NCBI RefSeq assembly: GCF_019753045.1
Contig: NZ_JAIELN010000002.1
Location: 434,001-498,000 of the forward strand
DNA length: 64,000 nucleotides
Direction of reading: 5' to 3'
DNA from: Hyphomicrobium sp.
GTDB lineage: Bacteria > Pseudomonadota > Alphaproteobacteria > Rhizobiales > Hyphomicrobiaceae
Position numbers and translations under genes: made by a program. This document shows positions 35,480 to 44,304 of the stretch, piece by piece; the first letter of the stretch is position 1; each line of letters starts with the position of its first letter. The notes under the pieces were generated by a model that was not told where the DNA came from, made no database searches, and saw nothing but the letters and a program-made list of their open reading frames with translations.

Positions 35480-38350
35480 CTAGGCGGCACCCAATTGGAT
35501 GCCGGGTTCCCCATTTGACTCGGAAGCTGGTGGAAGCGGAGCACACTCGCATTCTTCGGGCTCTCCACGACAAGCCCGCAGAACGACCTCTACTTCGCGA
35601 GGCATCGACGTGAAGTGCACCATCACGTCGTTTCTCGAACCGGTTGCGACGACCTTCGCGTAGAGTGTTCCAGCTACAAAGCCTTTATCGCCGCTCCGAA
35701 TGCGGATCTTGAGATTGCAGAGGGCAGATACGGGTTTGGCCAAGTAAGCTTCTGCCCGTTTCGAAGCGAGCTTCGTAAAGCGTCCGCTGAAGACGTCATC
35801 GTCCTGAAGGTCGGATTCGAGAACCTGATAGGTGAATTCAAGAGCTTGCGCCAACTCGACGAGAGGTTCGCTCGATTGATAGAGCATGAGCTTGTGTGGG
35901 CCGCCTATACCCACGACTTCGCAGATCGTTATCGGCTGTTCGAATCCCTTCGCTCGCACCTCCATCTGCTTTGCGATCTTGAGCATTGTTCCAACTTCGC
36001 GGCGCGTACTCTCCGAAGCCAGGATTTGACCGCCGACCGTCAGTGATTGGATGCGGGAGGTCAAATTCACGTGGCTCCCGACGACGCCGTACTTCAGTCG
36101 TTCGGCCGAGCCGATATTGCCGACGATGACTTGACCCGTATGCAGGCCAATTCCCATTTCTATATCGGGAAGGCCATCTGTTCTGTTCCGCTCATTGACG
36201 GTCTTCATTGCGAGCTGCATTTCGACGGCGCACGCAGCGGCCCGTTGAGCATCATCATCGTGCCAAGTCGGAGCGCCGAAGATCACAAACACGGCGTCGC
36301 CGATAAACTCGTCAATCGTGCCGCCGTATTTCTTTATGATCGTCACCATGCTGGACAGATAGCGATTGAGCATGTTTACGACCCACTTCGGATCCAAGCT
36401 TTCCGAAAGCGACGTGAACCCTCTCAAGTCTGCCATCAGCATTGTAATTTTGCGCTTCTCGCCGCCCATCTGCATGCCGCTCGGGGAATCGAGGAGCGTC
36501 GTGACGACTTCATCCGTCAGATAGCGGCCGAATGTATCCCGTATGAATCGGTTGCGAACCTCGACCTCTCCGGCAAGCCTCTTCAATTCCGCCTCGATTT
36601 TTTTGCGGTCACTGATATCGGCCCATGAGCCGATGAGCTCCATGGGATTGCCGTCTTTGTCTTTGGTCGCGGTGAACGTGTCCTGGATCCAGATGTAGTG
36701 ACCGCGCCGGTGCCGGAAGCGGTATTCGATAACGCCACCACCCTGCGCGATAAGCTTTGCCAGCTCATTGAATACGTGGCCGGCGTCCTCGGGATGAAGG
36801 CGTTTTAGCCAGAATTTTGGATCTTCACGCATTTCCCATGGCGCATAACCCATGGTCGTTTTCAGATTTTCGCTGACGAACGTGCATGAGAAATTGCCCG
36901 AGGCCTTGGTCGTGTAAATGACTGCGGGACTTGCCGCGACGAGGTTCTGCAGGTCGTTCATCAACGCCATGCGTTCGCCGAGTGCCTGCTCAACCTGTTT
37001 GCGGTGGGTGATGTCGGCCCAGGACCCCACGATCTCAAGGGGCTTTCCGGAGTCATCCTCGACAACCTTGAACGTGTCTTGGATCCACACGTAGTTGCCA
37101 TCCCGGTGCCGGAAGCGGTATTCGATCGAACCACCGCCTTGCTCGACGAGCGGCCCCATCTCCTGAAAAACGCGTTCAGTGTCCTCCGGATGGACGCGCT
37201 TCAACCAGAATTCCGAATCCTCAAGCATCTCCCACTCTGAGAAGCCCATGATGGGATCGATGTTGCGACTGACGAAACTGCATCTGTAGCCGTCCGTCAC
37301 CTGATTTGTGTACATGATCCCCGGGGTCACTGTGAGAAGGTATTGGAGACGACCGCGCGCTTCATTCAGCTCCGTCGTGCGCGCTTCGACCCGCTTCTCC
37401 AATTCGTCATAGGCATTTTGCAATTCTTCCTGCGAACGCTTGCGTTCCCTCAAATCCGTCGCAAACCCGACGGTGCCGATCTGCTCGCCGTCATCGCCGA
37501 AGAGCATTGAAGCTGAGATGAGCACTGGAATTGACGTGCCGTCCTTGGCCCAAAGCACGCTATCAAATCCGGATACCGTGCCGCCGCGCTTGCGCATTTC
37601 CCGCAAGACTTCGTTCGCACCGGCCTCGCCGCCGTAAATGCGGGAAACGCTTTTCCCTACAACCTCGTCGGAGCGATACCCGAGAAGCGTTTCTGCGCCT
37701 TCATTAAAAAGAACGATGCAGCCGGCCTTGTCGGTCGAAATGATTGCATCGGGCGAGCTTTCAATAAGACGCGAAAGCGAGCGCTTGGTTTCCTGGAGCT
37801 GGGCATTCGCGCGCAGCGCTGCTTGCTCGGCTTCCTTGCGCTCTGTGATGTCGGCCCAGGCGCCGATCAGCTCGAGAGGGCGAGTTGCGTTGCTCGGCCA
37901 CTCGCCCGTCGCAGCGCCCGTATCATCGTAGACGACCTTAAAACTATCTTGAATCCAAACGTAATGCCCGTTCCGATGCCGGAAGCGATATTCGACCGTT
38001 CCGCCTCCGTGTTCGATCAATGGGCCCAGTTCGCTCAGAACGCGTTCCGCATCGTCGGGGTGAAGCTGATCCGGCCAGCACTTTGCATCCGTTGTCATTT
38101 CATCGGGCGAGAAACCCATAATTGAGCGGATGTTCTCGCTCACATAGGTGCATGCGTAAGTGCCCGAGGCGAGCGTGGTGTAAATAATGGCAGGGCTCGA
38201 CGAGAGCAGGTGTTCGAAGCGCTCTTGAGCGCTCTTGAGTTCCTTCTCGGATTGCCGTTCCGGACCGCGCGCTTCGAGTTCTGCGATCTTATCGCGAAGT
38301 CGCGCAACCTCCTGCAGGAGCGCTTCACTTGATTTGACCGGATCGTCCAT
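35480..38350 (-). CDS. multi-PAS class III nucleotidyl cyclase (adenylate or guanylate)
   Basis: 956 residues from the ATG at 38350, preceded by GGAGG about nine bases away; a GTG five codons earlier overlaps that site. After a short coiled coil come four PAS/PAC units; the first, third and fourth are near copies of each other. The cyclase domain (about 630-800) has both metal Asp residues ('LMADLRGFTSLSE' D641, 'EFIGDAVFVIFG' D685) and the transition-state pair N762 and R766 ('HVNLTSRIQ'). The purine-specifying position before IGD is Glu681, as in guanylate cyclases, where adenylate cyclases have Lys; its partner position is Gly755. About 110 further residues after the cyclase are unassigned. 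Probably cytosolic and light-, redox- or ligand-responsive. The substrate needs a test. Confidence 0.88.
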   Translation of the reverse strand: MDDPVKSSEALLQEVARLRDKIAELEARGPERQSEKELKSAQERFEHLLSSSPAIIYTTLASGTYACTYVSENIRSIMGFSPDEMTTDAKCWPDQLHPDDAERVLSELGPLIEHGGGTVEYRFRHRNGHYVWIQDSFKVVYDDTGAATGEWPSNATRPLELIGAWADITERKEAEQAALRANAQLQETKRSLSRLIESSPDAIISTDKAGCIVLFNEGAETLLGYRSDEVVGKSVSRIYGGEAGANEVLREMRKRGGTVSGFDSVLWAKDGTSIPVLISASMLFGDDGEQIGTVGFATDLRERKRSQEELQNAYDELEKRVEARTTELNEARGRLQYLLTVTPGIMYTNQVTDGYRCSFVSRNIDPIMGFSEWEMLEDSEFWLKRVHPEDTERVFQEMGPLVEQGGGSIEYRFRHRDGNYVWIQDTFKVVEDDSGKPLEIVGSWADITHRKQVEQALGERMALMNDLQNLVAASPAVIYTTKASGNFSCTFVSENLKTTMGYAPWEMREDPKFWLKRLHPEDAGHVFNELAKLIAQGGGVIEYRFRHRRGHYIWIQDTFTATKDKDGNPMELIGSWADISDRKKIEAELKRLAGEVEVRNRFIRDTFGRYLTDEVVTTLLDSPSGMQMGGEKRKITMLMADLRGFTSLSESLDPKWVVNMLNRYLSSMVTIIKKYGGTIDEFIGDAVFVIFGAPTWHDDDAQRAAACAVEMQLAMKTVNERNRTDGLPDIEMGIGLHTGQVIVGNIGSAERLKYGVVGSHVNLTSRIQSLTVGGQILASESTRREVGTMLKIAKQMEVRAKGFEQPITICEVVGIGGPHKLMLYQSSEPLVELAQALEFTYQVLESDLQDDDVFSGRFTKLASKRAEAYLAKPVSALCNLKIRIRSGDKGFVAGTLYAKVVATGSRNDVMVHFTSMPREVEVVLRACRGEPEECECAPLPPASESNGEPGIQLGAA
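36596..38206 (-). repeat. three repeated PAS/PAC units inside the cyclase gene
   Basis: Units at about 37832-38206, 36998-37342 and 36596-36940 encode the same module, each ending 'YRFRHRxGxYVWIQDxF' and 'xIGxWADIxxRK'. A different, standard PAS lies between the first and second. The copies are intragenic duplications that have already diverged. Confidence 0.8.
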
Positions 38351-38711
38351 TCCGACTGCCTCCACACGTTTGGAGAGACATCAGGTCGTCAGCATGCGGC
38401 ATGTTCAAGTATGGGTGCCACGCTAGCACGGACGAAACCGCAAATCGAGCAATCGGCGGCAGTGTTGAGCCGACACTTTGTTGGAGTTCGCCGTCAACTT
38501 TCAGAAACTCGGCAATTTTCGAAATTCTTTCATCTTGTGGCAAATCTCACAGCTATCGGCCGAGAGCATCCAGGGCCGTCGCGCCTTGGCGGCAGTCGCA
38601 GAAGACGAACTTGCTGCAAAATGCAGGTAGCGATGGAACATCATCCGCGTCTGCCACCCGGAGGCGGTTATGCCGTCCGGAGTGGCCAGACAGAGAGAGA
38701 GAGAGCTTCGA
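38351..38711. other. intergenic region with an (AG)8 tract
   Basis: About 360 bp between the cyclase start and the end of the upstream secreted-protein gene, both on the minus strand. (AG)8 at 38691-38706 is a simple repeat. No gene was recognised; the cyclase promoter is probably here. Confidence 0.5.
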
Positions 38712-39098
38712 TCAACGCTCCAGGTTTTCCAGCAAAAGCGGGCGGATCGTCATGACCTGTGCTTCCGATCGACATTCGAACGCGAATGCTTTGCCGGGTA
38801 CTGGAGTGATTATGCTGGATTGTCCGACCGGGATATTGGCCTCGTACTTCGTTGTCGCGAAGGTTGCGACCTTTTCTTGCCACGTCGGCGGTGCGGCAAT
38901 CCACATGACCGCCTTGCAAATCCCATCCTCGCTCGTGAAGTAGCTGAGAGTAGCCTTCGCTTCGACCGGGAATGCAGCGCTCTGGTTCGGTCTGAGCTCT
39001 CGTGTAGCAGTGGGATCTCCGGCTTGGCCCGCTTCGGACACATGCGCCGTAAATACCCCTATTGCCAGAGCGAATGCCGCTTTTGTCATCGACCTCAT
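38712..39098 (-). CDS. small exported protein, related to the one at 34958
   Basis: 128 residues from the ATG at 39098, which has AGGAG about nine bases upstream; an in-frame ATG at 39146 lies inside a hairpin and is less likely. Signal peptide 1-23 ('AFALAIGVFTAHVSEA'). Mature protein with two Cys: 'LSYFTSEDGICKAVMWIA' and 'KAFAFECRSEAQVMTIRPLL'. Order and spacing match the paralog at 34958-35347. The function is unknown. A perfect 15-bp inverted repeat lies 28 bp upstream of the start. Confidence 0.75.
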   Translation of the reverse strand: MRSMTKAAFALAIGVFTAHVSEAGQAGDPTATRELRPNQSAAFPVEAKATLSYFTSEDGICKAVMWIAAPPTWQEKVATFATTKYEANIPVGQSSIITPVPGKAFAFECRSEAQVMTIRPLLLENLER

Positions 39099-39541
39099 GA
39101 CACGCTTCTCCTTTCCATTTGTTCCGGCACTTGCTTCATGGCTCATGAAGCAAGTGCCTGATCAATGCATGATGTCTAGAGATCGAAGTTCGCGCGGTGG
39201 CATTTGCCACAACCGCTCGCTCGTTGAGGCCGTTAATCCGAAGTACCCAAAGGTACAAGCATCGGCGCCCCAGATCTGACTGCCACGCCGCGACGGCGAC
39301 GTCCTCGCGGCCATCGACACGAAATGACCAAGAATGATTGATGCATACAATTGAATGTATCGGTACGCGCATGCAGACGTTCGCAAGCAATGCCCGCCAA
39401 CTCTCTCAACCGAGCCGGGGTGTTCCACCGCCAGAAATTTGTCGGTACTTTCGGCCAGTCTTGAAAATGATTGCCTGCCCCAGGAGAGACATCCGTTGTC
39501 CGCGCTGGCTTAAAATCATTTAGACCTTGCGAGGCAGGGAC
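39099..39541. other. divergent intergenic region
   Basis: About 440 bp between the secreted-protein gene and the PAP2 gene. It carries the inverted repeat at 39126-39158. Open frames inside it have no protein-like composition. Confidence 0.5.
39126..39158. repeat. perfect 15-bp inverted repeat with 3-base loop
   Basis: GGCACTTGCTTCATG (39126-39140), GCT, CATGAAGCAAGTGCC (39144-39158). The arms are exact complements. It ends 28 bp before the secreted-protein ATG at 39098, so it would be a hairpin in the leader RNA or a dimer operator in DNA. No T-run follows. Confidence 0.8.
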
Positions 39542-40240
39542 GTGAATACAGTTGACACCCAAGTTATGCGCATACTTGGGCAGTACGCTCATAGATCTGA
39601 AACCGCCGACCGATTCATCATCCGCTTTCTAGGTTTGGGCAGCATCAAGCTGCTGCCAATCGTGGCCTTGGTGTGGGCGCTGTGGTTCCGCAAGCATGAC
39701 AGAGAACCGAACCGATCCGCTATTGCCGCCGGATTGATTGGTGCGATAGCAGCATTCGTGATCGGCCGATTTTTGCAGGATGTTCTACCCGAGCGACCGC
39801 GGCCCCTCTTTTCGGGAGCTCACGATTTCGTTCTTCCGTTTTATGTTGACGACCGTGCGCTGGCGAAATGGAGTTCATTTCCAAGTGATCACGCAGTCAT
39901 CAGCTTTGCGCTCGCAACCGTTATCTTCTTGATCTCCCGTCCTCTCGGCCTTGTTTGCTACTTCTGGTCATTCTTCATAGTCTGTATGCCAAGGGTCTAT
40001 GGCGGGCTTCACTACGCAAGCGACATCTTCGCGGGCGCGTTGATCGGGATCTCGGTTGTTCTTGTTTCGGTCAAAGCCCTTTTAGAGTGGCCCTGGCTCG
40101 TTCCACGACTGCTCGCAATGGAGATGAATTATCCAAGCGCCTTCTACGGCGCCGCATTTGTTTTCTCGTATCAAATCGTCACGCTCTTCGACGACTTCCG
40201 CAAATCCGCTCATGCGGCGGGAACGCTGTTCCTTTGGTAA
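39542..40240 (+). CDS. PAP2 superfamily membrane phosphatase
   Basis: 232 residues from a GTG at 39542 with GGCAGG upstream (a TTG at 39527 is possible). The three phosphatase motifs appear in order: 'FLQDVLPERPRP' (KxxxxxxRP-like), 'SSFPSDHAVISFALA' (PSGH-like, with Asp in place of Gly) and 'RVYGGLHYASDIFAGALIG' (SRxxxxxHxxxD-like). Five to six helices surround them. Members remove phosphate from phosphatidic acid, undecaprenyl pyrophosphate or lipid-A precursors at the periplasmic face. It is convergent with the amidase operon. Substrate unknown. Confidence 0.87.
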   Translation: MNTVDTQVMRILGQYAHRSETADRFIIRFLGLGSIKLLPIVALVWALWFRKHDREPNRSAIAAGLIGAIAAFVIGRFLQDVLPERPRPLFSGAHDFVLPFYVDDRALAKWSSFPSDHAVISFALATVIFLISRPLGLVCYFWSFFIVCMPRVYGGLHYASDIFAGALIGISVVLVSVKALLEWPWLVPRLLAMEMNYPSAFYGAAFVFSYQIVTLFDDFRKSAHAAGTLFLW

Positions 40241-40353
40241 AGGATACCGACCCGGAGCGGACACGGGATCTAAGTCTGCTGTCGGCAAAGTCGATAGTCG
40301 CTGAAAGCAGCTTTGCGGAGGAAGCCGACATCGCCGTCCGCGAGAGCCTTGTC

Positions 40354-41040
40354 TTAGACCGTTGACTTAAGGAGAAGGCTGACAGAACGCGTAACTGCGC
40401 CAAATATTCCGCCTTCTGTTGCGATCGTACGTAACGCAGCAGTGTGGTTCTCGGGAACGCTTGCAGCACACGCATCCCCAACCACCAAGCATTCGTAATT
40501 TCGGTCCACAGCGTCTCGCAGCGTCGAGTGAACGCACACATCGGTCGTTACGCCGGTCAGAATAAGATTTCTGATCCCTCGCGTGCTCAGAATGCGTTCG
40601 AGATCTGTGGCGTAAAATGCGCTGTAGCCGGGTTTGTCGACGACGACATCGCCCGACTGCGGTTTGAGTTCGTCAATGATGTCCCAACCATGTTCGCCGC
40701 GGACGAGCAATCGTCCCATCGGCCCCGGCGTTCCGATCTCGCCTCCGCCTCGTCGCGAACGCCAAGCCTTGAGGGGCGGTAAGTCACTGAGATCGGGCCG
40801 ATGTCCTTCGCGTGTGAAGATCACGAGACCACCCCAGGACCGGACACGCTGATAGACGGAGGCTACAGCCGGGACGATCGCTCGTGTGTCGGCGATGTCA
40901 TACCCCGACGAGGCGAGATATCCCTGCGGATCACAGAAATCGCGCTGCATATCGATAATGAGCAAAGCCGTCGTCTCTGGGCGCAGGTCGCCGTCGTGAG
41001 GCCAGGGATATGGGTCCGCCTCTATGAAGTGCTTCGTCAC
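40354..41040 (-). CDS. isochorismatase-fold cysteine amidohydrolase (RutB/biuret hydrolase-like)
   Basis: 228 residues from a GTG at 41040 that has GGAGG four bases upstream; a GTG at 41076 is open but has no such site. The catalytic triad is visible: Asp in 'ALLIIDMQRDFCDPQGYL', Lys in 'VVVDKPGYSAFYATDLE', and Cys in 'GVTTDVCVHSTLRDAVDR'. The YSAF stretch after the Lys and the 'Q-RDFC-P-G' start resemble ureidoacrylate and biuret hydrolases more than nicotinamidases. It would hydrolyse an amide or ureide to ammonia and acid in the cytoplasm. It is the last gene of the ABC-amidase operon. The substrate is not assigned. Confidence 0.82.
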   Translation of the reverse strand: MTKHFIEADPYPWPHDGDLRPETTALLIIDMQRDFCDPQGYLASSGYDIADTRAIVPAVASVYQRVRSWGGLVIFTREGHRPDLSDLPPLKAWRSRRGGGEIGTPGPMGRLLVRGEHGWDIIDELKPQSGDVVVDKPGYSAFYATDLERILSTRGIRNLILTGVTTDVCVHSTLRDAVDRNYECLVVGDACAASVPENHTAALRTIATEGGIFGAVTRSVSLLLKSTV

Positions 41041-41069
41041 CTTGCCTCCAATTTCGGATTGTCGGCGTT

Positions 41070-42689
41070 TCAACACGCGATGGCCGCGCCGTCCGATCGT
41101 GGATCGCTGGCGCCTTCCAGCTGCCCCGAAGGATGCATAACTACCGCGCCAGCGTGTCCCATCATTTCGGAGTAGTCCGGGACGCGCTCCGTGTTGTGGC
41201 CAAGCGTGTTGAGCTGATTTTCGATTTCAGCAGAGAAACGTCCTTCGAGCTTCAACGACAGGCTGCTGTTGCCCCAGGTCTTTCCGAGAAGCCAGCGCGG
41301 CTGGCTAATCGCATCCGCAAGAGTGCGGCCAAAGAGGACATAACGCGTAAATAGCGCTGCCTGTGTTTGTGGTTGGCCGTCGCCGCCCATTGTTCCGTAC
41401 GCCAGAACGCGACCGTCGTTGAGTTCAGCCAACCCCGGATTGAGCGTGTGGACAGGTCGCTTTCGCGGAGCCAACTGATTTGGCCCTTGCGCAAGCGAGA
41501 AGCCCGCGCCTCGGTTTTCGAAGACGATGCCGGTTTCCGGGCACGTCAATCCCGAGCCGAATTCCCAAAACAAACTCTGTATGAAGCTGACGACCGCGCC
41601 TTCGCTGTCGGCGGCGCCCATCCATATCGTTCCGCCCAGTTGCGATGGGCCGGGCCACGGCGCCGCCCTCGTCGCATCGATTGACGCTGCAGCTTCGGTA
41701 ATGAGATGAGGCGCAAGGAGTGCCGAAGCATTCACCTCCATCGAATCTGAATCGCCGAGTTTGGCGTTTCGGACTGCGAAGGCACGCTTCGTCGCTTCGA
41801 CGAGATGATGAATGTACGAAGAGCCGTCGTCTGATCTCACTCCCAATCGATCAAAGATTGCGAGGATTAGCAAGGACGCCAGTCCCTGAGTCGGCGGCGG
41901 AGTATTATAGAGCGTGCCAGCGGAAACGGCGATCGATAGAGGCTTAGTGTATTCCGCCGTATACGATTGAAAATCTCCGAGCCCGAGTGGGCTGCCCGCT
42001 TTTTCGAGGAAGTGTGCGTGTGTCTCTGCGATAGGGCCCCGATAAAAGCTGTCGAGACCTTCGGCTGCAAGCCTGCGAAGCGTCGTTCCAAGCGCGGGCT
42101 GACGATAAAGTTCGCCTTCAACAGGTACTCGCCCATCAGGCAAAAACACCTGCTCAAAACCATCAATCGTGCTGAGTTCTGGCCCAAAGATATCGAGAGT
42201 CCGGGAAAGACTGCGGGATACAGGGCAACCGTTGATCGCATGATCCGTCGCGTCCCGCAGCAGGCGTTCCAACGGGAGACGTCGTGCTTCGGGGACAAGA
42301 TCGAGTGCCAATTTCCAACTGGAAATCGCACCGGGAACTAGCAGCGCCGCATCGGGGCCACGCACTGGAAGTTCCGCGTAACTGCGATCGCGATAATAGT
42401 TCACTGTTGCGCGCTCGGCGGCGCGGCCGCAGCCCGAGATGACGATGGGCTCTTCGCCCTTGCGCTTAATCAGCCAGAACGCATCGCCGCCCAAGCCATT
42501 CATATGCGGGTAAACGACGGCTATGGTGGCTGCTGCGGCAACCATCGCCTCGATTGCAGTGCCTCCCTCGGCGAGCACCGAACGCCCCGATTCCGCGGCA
42601 GCATAGTGCGGAGCTGAGATACAACCCTTCTCGCCCGATGCGTAAAGCTTCGAGACGTTTGCCGGATTTGTTGGGGTGTTTTCAGACAT
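41070..42689 (-). CDS. gamma-glutamyltransferase-fold Ntn hydrolase (YwrD/oxamate amidohydrolase-like)
   Basis: 539 residues if the ATG at 42689 is used; it overlaps the stop of the preceding gene, and an ATG at 42695 is equally possible. The gamma-glutamyltransferase fold is clear: 'SAPHYAAAESGRSVLAEGGT', 'PHMNGLGGDAFWLI', the self-cleavage Thr354 in 'GGTIWMGAADSEGAVVSFIQ', and 'RKRPVHTLNPGLAEL' with 'GTMGGDGQPQ'. There is no signal peptide, so it is cytoplasmic, unlike classic Ggt. Cytoplasmic relatives include YwrD and the oxamate amidohydrolase HpxW. Between two isochorismatase-fold amidases, it probably hydrolyses an amide intermediate. Exact reaction unknown. Confidence 0.82.
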   Translation of the reverse strand: MSENTPTNPANVSKLYASGEKGCISAPHYAAAESGRSVLAEGGTAIEAMVAAAATIAVVYPHMNGLGGDAFWLIKRKGEEPIVISGCGRAAERATVNYYRDRSYAELPVRGPDAALLVPGAISSWKLALDLVPEARRLPLERLLRDATDHAINGCPVSRSLSRTLDIFGPELSTIDGFEQVFLPDGRVPVEGELYRQPALGTTLRRLAAEGLDSFYRGPIAETHAHFLEKAGSPLGLGDFQSYTAEYTKPLSIAVSAGTLYNTPPPTQGLASLLILAIFDRLGVRSDDGSSYIHHLVEATKRAFAVRNAKLGDSDSMEVNASALLAPHLITEAAASIDATRAAPWPGPSQLGGTIWMGAADSEGAVVSFIQSLFWEFGSGLTCPETGIVFENRGAGFSLAQGPNQLAPRKRPVHTLNPGLAELNDGRVLAYGTMGGDGQPQTQAALFTRYVLFGRTLADAISQPRWLLGKTWGNSSLSLKLEGRFSAEIENQLNTLGHNTERVPDYSEMMGHAGAVVMHPSGQLEGASDPRSDGAAIAC

Positions 42690-43332
42690 CCGCATGCTGA
42701 AGCTGAACCGCTGTATCGAAGGTGCCCGCCGCGACCGGCCACGATGTGATGGCGGTAGTCGACGAGAGATAGGCGAAAACATCGCTCATGCAGAGAAGCG
42801 CAGCCGCTTGATGGGCAGGCGAAACGGCCGCTACTGCATCGGTCGGAACTATGACGCGATAATCAAGGTTGCGCGCAGAATAAACAGTGCTCATGACGCA
42901 GCAGTGCGTCGTAACTCCGCAGCAGACAAGGTTCTTGATACCGCGCGAGCGCAATAGAAGATCGAGATCCGTTCCGATGAAGCAATCGTATCGCCGCTTA
43001 TTGCGAATGCGCCAATCCCCGGAACGTACATCGAGGCCCTCGGTCAGCTCGCAGCCGGGCGTTCCTTCGAGACAGTGTACGGGGTCGAACTCCAACTCGA
43101 TCCCGTAGTCGCTGTGATCCGCCCGATGCATTTCGTGCGTGAAGATGACGGGCATCGCGTTCTGCCGAGCCCATCCGATGAGCCGGTTGATGGCGGGAAT
43201 GATTTCCCGCCCTCCCGGTGTTTCTTGGACGGCGCCTTGATCGACAAAGTCGCGTTCCATGTCGATCACGAGCAAGGCCGTGTTTTGCGTCCCGACTCTG
43301 CCTGCAGGTACGGCTCGGTAAAGCGGCTCCAT
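42682..43332 (-). CDS. isochorismatase-fold cysteine hydrolase
   Basis: 216 residues. The triad is complete: Asp in 'ALLVIDMERDFVDQGAVQ', Lys in 'IRNKRRYDCFIGTDLD', Cys in 'CGVTTHCCVMSTVYSARNLD'. It differs from the operon's other isochorismatase-like enzyme (40354) in the lid region and the 'HEMHRADHSDYG' stretch, so the two should act on different substrates. It starts three bases after the binding-protein stop and overlaps the Ntn-hydrolase gene. Probably an amidase or ureidase step after import. No family member of known function could be matched with certainty. Confidence 0.8.
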   Translation of the reverse strand: MEPLYRAVPAGRVGTQNTALLVIDMERDFVDQGAVQETPGGREIIPAINRLIGWARQNAMPVIFTHEMHRADHSDYGIELEFDPVHCLEGTPGCELTEGLDVRSGDWRIRNKRRYDCFIGTDLDLLLRSRGIKNLVCCGVTTHCCVMSTVYSARNLDYRVIVPTDAVAAVSPAHQAAALLCMSDVFAYLSSTTAITSWPVAAGTFDTAVQLQHADV

Positions 43333-43335
43333 GGG

Positions 43336-44304
43336 CTACTTGCCTATGTAGGACGGATTGAAAGTATTCGAGGTGTCGACCACGCCATCGTTGACTTTGA
43401 CTTCCTTGAAGAAGCCGGCGAGTTCCTTTCCAACCTCGATCGCCGGTCCCTTCATCTGAGCGACGTTGTCGGTTGCGCCATAGAGCTTCACCTTGGGCAG
43501 CATATCGAGGACTTCCTCGGGCTTCAGTTCGAGGGATTTCGCGGCGATCTCCGAAGCCGCCTTTGGATCGGAAATCGCCAGTTCGTTGGCCTTGTTCAAC
43601 GCACGAAGGAAAGCCTTCGTCTCATCAGACTTGTCCTTTGCTGTCTTGTCGCTGATGGCGACAACGTCGAGGATGAGGTTTGGTGCCTCTTTGGACGAGA
43701 AAATGACATGCCCTTTTTTCTCGCCCTCGACCTTGGTGATCCAAGGTTCCCAGGTCACGGCGGCGTCTAACTTGCCGGCCGCAAACGCAGCGCCAGCATC
43801 GTCGGGGTTCATGTTCGTCAGCTTGATATCACTCGGCGTCAGACCATACTTCGTAAGCGCTTTGCGGAGGAGGAGTTCGTTGCACTGCCCGGCGGTCGCG
43901 GCAACAGTCTTTCCCTTGAGATCTGCGGCTGTCGCGATATCCGCCTTCGCGAGAATGGCGTCGGCGCCAGCAGATGTGTCGGTCATGTAGACGATCTCCA
44001 GGCGCCCTGGAGCTTTGTCGAGCGCCGTGATGACGCTATCGGCTGTCGTGAAGTGCGCGTCGAGCTGGCCTCCGAGGAGCGGTGCGAGGCCATCACCCGG
44101 CGAACTGAACGATTGCATCTGGAGGTCCAGACCTTCGTCTTTGAAGAACCCTTTTTCCTTCGCGATGAAAAGCGAGATGTAGCCAATCCAACTATTGTAA
44201 CCGACTTTGTAGGGTTTCAGCGCCTCCGCTTGCGCCGCAGACCACGAGATGGCCGACAACCCTAGAGCAAGACCGACTGCCAACACTCTTGACACAGCTT
44301 TCAT
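43336..44304 (-). CDS. ABC transporter substrate-binding protein, SsuA/TauA/NMT1 type
   Basis: 322 residues with a Sec signal peptide (1-26, ending 'AAQAEA'). The fold start 'KPYKVGYNSWIGYISLFIA' and 'EKGFFKDEGLDLQMQSFSSP' are typical of the nitrate/sulfonate/taurine and thiamine-pyrimidine binders; 'GKTVAATAGQCNELLLRKAL' and 'AAVTWEPWITKVEGEK' follow in the usual places. It captures the substrate in the periplasm. Its ATG overlaps the ATPase stop by four bases. Ligand class (sulfonate, ureide, pyrimidine) is open, but the attached hydrolases point to an amide or ureide. Confidence 0.85.
   Translation of the reverse strand: MKAVSRVLAVGLALGLSAISWSAAQAEALKPYKVGYNSWIGYISLFIAKEKGFFKDEGLDLQMQSFSSPGDGLAPLLGGQLDAHFTTADSVITALDKAPGRLEIVYMTDTSAGADAILAKADIATAADLKGKTVAATAGQCNELLLRKALTKYGLTPSDIKLTNMNPDDAGAAFAAGKLDAAVTWEPWITKVEGEKKGHVIFSSKEAPNLILDVVAISDKTAKDKSDETKAFLRALNKANELAISDPKAASEIAAKSLELKPEEVLDMLPKVKLYGATDNVAQMKGPAIEVGKELAGFFKEVKVNDGVVDTSNTFNPSYIGK

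Noticed and set aside
38691-38706. (AG)8 as a phase-variation tract
   Set aside because: It lies outside any coding frame and not between promoter elements that I can identify, so switching is unsupported.
39233-39592. 119-codon minus-strand frame as a gene
   Set aside because: No ribosome site, mixed composition and no family; it overlaps the start of the PAP2 gene.
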